NCBI GenBank assembly: GCA_964020085.1 | Contig: OZ026601.1 | Span: forward strand, 27,952,418-28,016,417 | Source of the DNA: Micromussa lordhowensis | Taxonomy: Eukaryota > Cnidaria > Anthozoa > Scleractinia > Lobophylliidae | Direction of reading: 5' to 3' | Length of the DNA: 64,000 bases | Part shown: positions 56,989 to 64,000 of the stretch, in pieces | How the letters are laid out: each line of letters opens with the position of its first letter | Numbering within the stretch: the first letter of the stretch is position 1 | Position numbers and translations under genes: made by a program | Notes under the pieces: model-generated | Seen by the model: only the letters and a program-made list of their open reading frames with translations | What the model was told of the DNA's origin: nothing | Database searches by the model: none

Positions 56989-59900
56989 ATGGATCTCGCA
57001 AGATTCTTCTTCCTTGTCATAGTGTATATCATTTGCAGTCAATGTCACCAAGCAGCAACATCCAGGTCATTTATCGTTGACTACGAAAACAACGTTTTCC
57101 TCAAAGATGGCAAACCATTCCGCTACATCTCGGGAAGTATTCATTATTTTAGAGTTCCTCGGGCGTACTGGTATGACAGGCTGGTGAAGATGAAGGCCGC
57201 CGGGCTAAACGTCGTGCAAACGTGAGTAGGCAAAAGATGGTAACTTTTGAACACAGGCAACTTCTTTACAGGGCTAAGTTTTTTGTGGCGCACAACGGCC
57301 GGATTGTATGGACGGGGGAATATAACAATTATCATTCGAGCGTTTCCATATTGGTGGTTTTCACGTCACGTAAGTAAGCTTAATTATCACGCAAGTAAAA
57401 ATTAAAATCGCTTACCACTTAATAAATTGAGTCAAGAAATTAAATATCGTAGAGGAGAAATAAATAAACAACGTGCCAAGGTTTCGAGGATGTGCGATAT
57501 TCCGAACTCGATTATAGTGTTTAGTATGGAGACGCCGATGTTGGAGCCCGTCTGAGGGGCTCCAACATGGCGGCCGGAAACCAGTGGAAACATCTGGAGT
57601 TTAGTTTGCCTCTCTCAAAACGTTCATTCTCTCTGTTAAACTTGAAGACATTCGCATAGGCACTTCTCTGAACATATTGGTTTCTCAGAACTCGAAAACA
57701 TAAGGCAAATCGATATTTTCGTGCACGTAACATGTTGCCCAGAAACAATGCCGATGTCACGCATTGTGAAAAAAAACTGTGTAAAGCGGTCTACCGAGCT
57801 GAAAACAGGCCAACAGATATATGTTTAAAAATGGCTGTTACCTGATTAAGGTAAAAACTTAAAATTTTTAATTTTAGTTTTTTTCTGACGTCACACGGTC
57901 AGTGTAAAACGCAGACTGCAGACTGCATCTTACCCCTGGTCTGCAGCTCTCTCCTCCGCAGAGGTTCAAGCATTCGTTATATCAATCCGCTGTGCGAAGT
58001 GTACCGCAGGCACAAAGTCGAATGGATCGATCCGCCGTCGCCTGTAACTCTGTGCCTGCACTTACATTACTCAGCGGATCCTCCCCACCCGAAAAAAAAC
58101 CTTTGAGCCTCTGCGGAGGAGAGAGGGTCTGCAGTCTGCAGTCTACATTTTACCCTCAGTCTGCATTTTACCCCCAGTCTGCAGTCTGCAGTCTGCGTTT
58201 TACACTGACCGCGTAAAAACCAAGAATTAAATTAAAGGATCTCATTACTGCGTGACTTGTTTTGTCTGCTTTTCTTACTCCGGAAATGGGGAATTCCGTT
58301 CCTTCCTGCCGAGTGCTTGCACAACTACGTAGCTATTGGTCATTTGGCTATTCCTTTCTCCGATATTGTGTGGAGAATCATGGAGGGGGATCCTCTGATA
58401 TTTTCCGTATTATCTGGGGTAGATATGCTATAACCTTGTCTGATGGCCGGCGTGAATGTGTCCAAGAGTGTCACCACACCCCCGGGGGTACTTGCCGAAG
58501 TTTTTAGTGGGTGTTTTGCGACCCGAACCTTGAAACCCCTGCCCTATTTCAGACCAAAATCTGTGACTTTCCATACCCTATCTCAGACCTAAGCGAAACA
58601 AGTTTTCCTCTGTTGATGCGTAGAAAAAAATAGTTTGTTGTAAACAAAATACCGAATGACAAGGGAGAGTGAAAAACATCCTATTTCTGGAACAAAATTG
58701 TCAAAATCTATACCGGTCGCTGTTAGACCCCGCTAAAAAACCATACCCTTTGGAGCGACACATAACTGATAACAGTACAGCCCATATAAGGGAGTATCCC
58801 CCAGGCATCACACCCTCTCCCATCCCCCACCCCCCGACCCCGCACTAGACAGAGAAAATATGTTTTGTGTTGCAGATACGTTGCCTGGCAGGTTCATGAG
58901 CGAGTTGAAGGAGAGTATGACTTTGAGGGAGAAAACGACCTTGTGAACTTCACTGAACTTGCAGGTTCTCTGGGTCTGCTGGTGATTATTAGAGCAGGTA
59001 AGGAAAAACTGTGAATGAAGAAAACTTGGAGCGAAACCTGCTAACGCGACATCGACAAGCTGCTCTCCTTTGTGTCAATGAAGAAGAACATAATTAAACT
59101 GTCAACTGAATTGCGAAAACAGAGAAACACGGTGCTCTTTTCTGTTTGTTTTTAGGTTTGGTTGTTTGTTTTGTGATTTCGTTGGGAAGTCAGATACCGC
59201 TACGTAGCTATGAAAGGCGCGGTGGCCTCATGGTTAGTGCTCTCGACTCTGGATCGAGCGGTCTGGGTTCGAGCCCTAGCCGGGATCTTGGGCAAGACTC
59301 TTTACTCCCACAGTGCCTCTCTCCACCCAGGTGAAGAAATGGGTTGCAGCGAATTAAATGTTGGCGGTAACCCTGCAATGAACAGGATAATAATACTCCT
59401 GGTCGTTTCATGCTGCAGAACGGGGGGTACTTTCCATTATGCAGACCGTTCGGTCAGAGACCAGTGGGTCTACCCAAGGAAAAAATTGAGCGACATTTCT
59501 GATTAAGCCGGGCCAACCATTTTTAATTCCTTTCCCAAATTCCCTACAAAAAAAGCCTACTACCTCCAGAGGTGATCCCGAATATTCCAGTGGGACCGAA
59601 ACGAATAGGACCTTTCCATTTGACTTCCGAATGAAATTTGCGGAAGTTTTAGCGTAATGGAAAGCATCCCGGGATAAGCTTCGGCCTGATGGGCCACTTG
59701 GCTCGTATAAAGACTTTACCTCTACCTTACCGCTACGTAACAGATAACGTATTTCTCTTTCAGGGCCTTTTATTGCTGCCGAGCGAGATATGGTATGTAA
59801 CAGTGCAACGCTTCAGAGTTTTTTTTTGTATTAACTCTCGATCCGTTATAATCCATCTTCGGGGACCCAGGAGCAGCTAGTTGGGGGGGGGGGGGGGAGA

Positions 59901-62900
59901 CGAAGTCAACCTGGCAAAAATTGAAGCGACGAAAGTTTACAAGGAAAAAGGCGTGAAGAGCCCTTACTAGTACTACTTGCACTGCCTAACAGAAAAGCAA
60001 AATTAACCTAGTATAAACGGTAACGTGGGTGACGAAATTTGAATAATATATCTTTATAGCAATTCTCTGCAGGGTGGATTTCCTCCTTGGTTGCTGAGAA
60101 ACTACACGGCAGAATATTCTCCTCGTTTTAGAACGCTATCGAACACTGGTGAGTCAATGATATGTCAATCAGTCATCGCTATCTCTAGTTTTTAGTCTCA
60201 GGCATGATCAAAATAACAAGTCTCCTTAGTTTATGACTTTCTTTATTATCGTCACTTGTCTGTGTGACAACGAATGATCATGGCGGTGAATTTCTCTAAT
60301 GCCCGATGACGTCATCCTAAGTCACTCCTAAAGAAGGAAATTCAGGGCACTTTTAGCTTATTTTCCATCACGCTTCGCGCGGGCATTTTTACGCTCTCTT
60401 GTCTCTACACGGGAGAAAACTGCGTTTTCCAATTGAGACCGCGTCCACACTATTCTCGATAAACTTTAAAACTCATCTTTATTCTACGGTTAGGCCTGCC
60501 GTCCACTCTAATCCGTCACGAAAATGGAGCTTTTCTAAAACGCTCTTCAAGCCGAAGGAATTTGAAAACACCGGCTTTGCGTTTTGGTGACGACGTGTAG
60601 AAACATTTTGAAAACGAAACTTTTCGACAATGACGACGTCTTCAGCGATTGTCATGTGACTAACCGTAAATCTCAAGGGTGTACTCAACCTTTTCTGTGA
60701 CCGGTTATTGTTGCGTTTTCAAATTCCTCCGGCGTAGCGTGGACGGAAAACATTTGATGCGTTTTCGGAGCAAAATCTTCATTTTCAAATTTCTCCTTCG
60801 TGGTGTGGACGAGGCCCTGAGACAGGCCAAGACTCCTCATTCGTTAATAAGTCTAATACCTCTGTATCCGCGCCAGATGAATTCAAAAGAGTAAACTCAA
60901 TTTATTATTGCTCTCTCGACAGCGTATATGACTGCAGTGGACAGATGGATGAAAGTCTTGCTGCCCAAAATAAAACCTTTGATATATTCTAACGGAGGAC
61001 CTGTTATCGCTGTTCAGGTGTGGAGATAATTCACAACACTCAATTATTATAACTCTTATATTAATTATTAGTTCAAACAATATGTGTCCATAAATATCTG
61101 TAGTGCAATTGTAAGTGAGGTAATGTAATGTACCGTAAGTGATATTCGTAAGTAATGCAGCACACTTGTATACAATCCAGTAATTTTAAAGTGAAAGTCG
61201 ATTCAATATTGTGTTGTAAATTGTAATTTTTGTTACGTATGTTTTCTGTAATTGTAATGTAATTTAAATGACTCCCGCACATTTGAGAAGCCGCATATTT
61301 AGGTTCACTCCCTGTAAATTCTTCAATATAACATGTTTGAGAGGGTGGTAAAACCAGTGATGGTCAATGCTCTATGAACTGCCGGAAGATTTCGAAAGAA
61401 CTACGTTTTTTTCAGGTTTTTCTGACTAGCCCGTGAAACATCGATTTTAAGCGTTTTTTCGGTTGAAAAATGCAAAATTTGGATGTTTGTCCCCAACACG
61501 AGTAAGCATTTTTGACATATTTGTGGGACTGCCGACGAAGAAGAGCCGAAAAAGTTTATAATTCTTTCTCCACGGAGGAGCAAAAAGAGACTCACTCTTA
61601 CTCTAGTCCGCCCGCCCGACCTCTTTCCCTCCCTCCAGCCCGTTTTTTCTTGGAAGAAAGATAAATCTTCACTCTCCCTTTGTTTTTTTTAACACCGGCA
61701 TCCTTGGGGCGGGGCGCGGGTTGAGTTCCTCAGCAGAGCGTCATACCCGAAACATGATCACTCCAGTGTTTGAAATCAGGCCGTTTGTTTTTCAGGTAGA
61801 AAATGAGTATGGCTCGATAGAACAGTGTGATCGCCAGTATTTGTCACATTTGCAAGATTTGTTTATAACATATCTTGGCAAGGATGTCGTTCTTTTCACG
61901 AACAACGGCTGTGCCAACAGAATGCTGGGGTGCGGAACACTGCCCGGAATGCTATCGACGCTGGATTTTGGAGGAGGTTATGTGAAGCATTCCTCGGCGA
62001 GTATTCTTCTGAGAGGACATTCTGATACAGAAGGTATAAACCTGGCAAATTCTGTCGAGTAATAATTTTTGTATTCGTATTTAACGAAGAGGACGCGTAC
62101 TTTTTTCTATTTCAGGGACTTTTCATATAAACCCCTTCACCCAAACCCAAATCACTTGTTGTAAATGGACGAATCAACGTAGCAGGTGTGGAATAGCAAT
62201 CAATTCGCGCCGGCACATAATACCTCATGTTTACTCCACCCTGGATTTGTTGTTCGAGAGCTAGAAAATGGATGTAATTAACTTTAAAATGCGTTAACTC
62301 ATATGGACTTTTTTATCAATACATTTTTTTATAGCTGTTATTTTCACTTCAACAATAATCATTAGATAATAATAATCCAGTATCTCACTAGGAAGGAACA
62401 CGATAAAAGAGCTTTATAAAATACAAAATTAATGCATTATCAGCTCTTATGAGAAGTGTTCAGTCTACTTTCATCACAATCAACGCGTTTCTTTTCATTA
62501 ACTACCCTTTTCTCTGGATTGTGTTTGAAAACGACGCGCACAATTGTGTATTTTAATTTCCTTGTTTCAGGAGGAAACCCCGGAGAATTTTGCTTTAAAA
62601 ACCAGAGATACTTTCAACCTTCCGGTCCCTTGGTGAACTCGGAGTTTTATCCAGGATGGATAAACAACTGGGGAATACCTTTCCAGCACAGGGATGCTGC
62701 CACTGTGGCAAAGAACCTCGACAGTTTGTTGAGCGCTAATGTCTCCGTCAATGTGTACATGTTCCACGGAGGAACAAATTTTGGATTTATGAACGGTATT
62801 ATTTTCAGTGGTTCTTTTACTTTCTATAAATAGCATCTACTTCAGTGGAGACGCCCACCCAAGCCGTGCTTCCTAAGCTTCACATAAACACTATCATTAG

Positions 62901-63480
62901 TCCATAAGAAACTGTTATACTGCGCATGCGTCGTTGGGCAAGAGAAAAGTGAAGGCTCAGTTAAGTCCTCTCTCAGTTCGAATTCCCCCAACGATTAAGC
63001 ACCTTTTCTTTAAGTAATAATCGAGTATAGATAATGCCATTGTATTGGTTTTTCTGTGTAGAGTTCCATGCACAATTTGACCCGGAGTTCATCCATAGCC
63101 GAGCGAAGGGGAATGCACTAAACTGAAAACGAGTCTGACATTTCTGTTGTTGTTGTTTCTTTACCTCCCCATATTTTCGTGATATCGGACAAGAAGATCG
63201 AGAACTTTACTTCTATTTCTTCTTCTCCTTCTTCTTCGTGTCCTCTTAAAGAAGACCTCCTTACAAATATAGTTTTTCTCATGCAGGTGCCAACATCGCG
63301 AAAGTCTACGAACCTCAGATAACAAGCTACGACTATGATGCACCGATCAGTGAAGCTGGCGACCCCACATACAAATACCTCGTCATGAGAGAAGTGATCT
63401 TGAAGCACCGGGGCGTGCCTCCTATGCCAGTTCCCCCACCAACTACTAAGCACGCTTATGGTGCCATAAATCTAACCAAG
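56989..63480 (+). CDS. GLB1: Beta-galactosidase, GH35 (gene B, 3' end outside window)
   Basis: Eight plus-strand exons are visible: 56989-57221, 58876-58997, 59764-59792, 60073-60148, 60923-61017, 61796-61976, 62571-62795, 63287-63480. The last donor (GTATAAC) leads out of the window. Phases match gene A exactly, and exons 2, 3, 5 and 6 have identical lengths. The start is [20 protein letters not shown], a signal peptide, then [20 protein letters not shown]. Catalytic residues are present: E189 in ENEYGSI and E270 in VNSEFYPGW, then [11 protein letters not shown] and [13 protein letters not shown]. Odd points: the AEWD motif next to the active site reads AERD (W to R at 126), and the exon 6 donor GTTATG is weak. 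The C-terminal beta domains must lie beyond 64000. An upstream in-frame ATG near 56920 would add residues before the signal peptide and is less likely. Confidence 0.9.
57520..57890. mobile_element. Relative of the nested GATCGTTTTCAC element
   Basis: GGCTCCAACATGGCGGCCGG and AAACATCTGGAGTTTAG match, in reverse, the GCGGCCGCCATGTTGG-type hairpin region at 42640-42725. The core hairpin differs (TTGGAGCCC / GGGCTCCAA here, TTGGTGCAC / GTGCACCAA there). In gene B intron 1; ends approximate. Confidence 0.55.
57896..58211. mobile_element. TIR element with GCAGACTGCA repeats
   Basis: CGGTCAGTGTAAAACGCAGA at the left is mirrored by TCTGCGTTTTACACTGACCG at the right. Just inside, GCAGACT units are tandemly repeated, and CTCTCCTCCGCAGAGG / CCTCTGCGGAGGAGAG is mirrored further in. 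316 bp, gene B intron 1. Confidence 0.8.
59212..59715 (+). mobile_element. SINE (CTTGGGCAAGACAC family) with nested TIR element
   Basis: Head GGCGCGGTGGCCTCATGGTT, B box GGTCTGGGTTCGAGCCC, centre ATCTTGGGCAAGACTCTTTA. The tail is split: CATGCTGCAGAACGGGG at about 59420 and CCGGGATAAGCTTCGG at about 59670. The insert (about 59425-59665) has ends TACTTTCCATTATGCAGACC and GCGTAATGGAAAGCATCCC, which are inverted repeats. In gene B intron 2. Confidence 0.75.
60395..60823. mobile_element. Miniature element, GTGGACGAGGCC end
   Basis: Contains GCGTCCACACTATTC, GTTGCGTTTTCAAATTCCTC and ends GTGTGGACGAGGCCC. Same blocks as 11393-11665. In gene B intron 4. Left boundary uncertain. Confidence 0.5.
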
Positions 63481-64000
63481 GTATAACTGTTAGTAGGAAA
63501 ATGTCACTTAATTATAACTCGGGTTTCAAGTTTCGTTTTCATGATGCCGACATCCCATGGAAACAGAGCAAAATGCTCCCAACGTAGCATAGATTGCAAT
63601 CTTTGTATCCAATGCCAGTTAGTTCGTGAAGGAATGAACTTGAGATGCCGGGACGAGAGGTGATGTAGTGTGAAACGCCGGTTTAATTTGATATCGGCAG
63701 ATCAAACTTCCTGCTCAACAATTGTGTGTCTGTTCTGATCTTCTGATACGTTACGTTATGTCATGCGTGTGAATTTGATTGCGTTGCTGTGAGTTGAATT
63801 CTGCCGTTAATTTATATTCCATTGCGTTGTGTCGTATTGAATTGGGGTATGTTGAATTGAATCGCGCAGTGTTCCCATTATATTCCCAGTGCTCTGTCTT
63901 CACCCAGTTGTCTAAGTGGGTAGTGGTCCGGCTGTGGAATTATCTATACATTATCGGGCGAACCTAAGAAAATGCTAGGCGAATACACTAGCTAGCGATG
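63481..64000. other. Start of gene B intron 8
   Basis: No exon recognised before the window ends. A CAGTGCTCTGTCTTCACCCA fragment near 63888 resembles the centre of the common SINE. Confidence 0.4.

Overview
The window is animal nuclear DNA. Genes have many short exons with GT-AG introns and conserved phases, and the spacers and introns are full of LINE remnants, tRNA-derived SINEs and small terminal-inverted-repeat (TIR) or foldback elements. The repeat style and gene content suggest a cnidarian, most likely a stony coral; this is inferred from style and not proven by any marker gene. Gene models were built by hand from splice sites, reading phase and remembered protein families. Layout: 1-7.3 kb is gene-poor repeat debris (two or three decayed LINE reverse transcriptase ends, foldback elements, a tandem pair of tRNA-like SINEs) plus one possible small secreted-peptide exon. 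From 7.9 to 12.6 kb lie two tandem plus-strand genes for cysteine-rich, probably secreted proteins sharing a C-terminal domain with a phospholipase-A2-like His-Asp-x-Cys-Cys core. From 17.3 to 13.7 kb (minus) is a three-exon SAXO-type axonemal microtubule-stabiliser gene. It is head-to-head with a complete 13-exon PMS1 mismatch-repair gene (18.1-30.5 kb, plus). PMS1 converges on a complete 15-exon ANKZF1/VMS1 ribosome-quality-control gene (43.7-32.1 kb, minus). The last 18 kb is a beta-galactosidase (GH35) cluster: a complete 11-exon gene on the minus strand (55.8-45.9 kb), a lone first exon of the same family on the minus strand at 56.6-56.8 kb, and a second gene on the plus strand from 56.99 kb that leaves the window after its eighth exon. 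The genes do not form a pathway or operon. They are unrelated housekeeping functions (axoneme, mismatch repair, stalled-ribosome release, lysosomal galactoside hydrolysis) next to a lineage-specific secreted family. The two head-to-head pairs (SAXO/PMS1 with about 760 bp between starts, and the two galactosidase starts only 165 bp apart) suggest shared or bidirectional promoters; the galactosidase spacer holds a CLEAR-like GTCACGTG site. The points most worth following up are the PLA2-like tandem pair, the orphan galactosidase first exon that is phase-compatible with the neighbouring gene, the W-to-R change in the second galactosidase, the SINEs carrying nested TIR elements, and a 1.6 kb degenerate 17-bp minisatellite inside a galactosidase intron.
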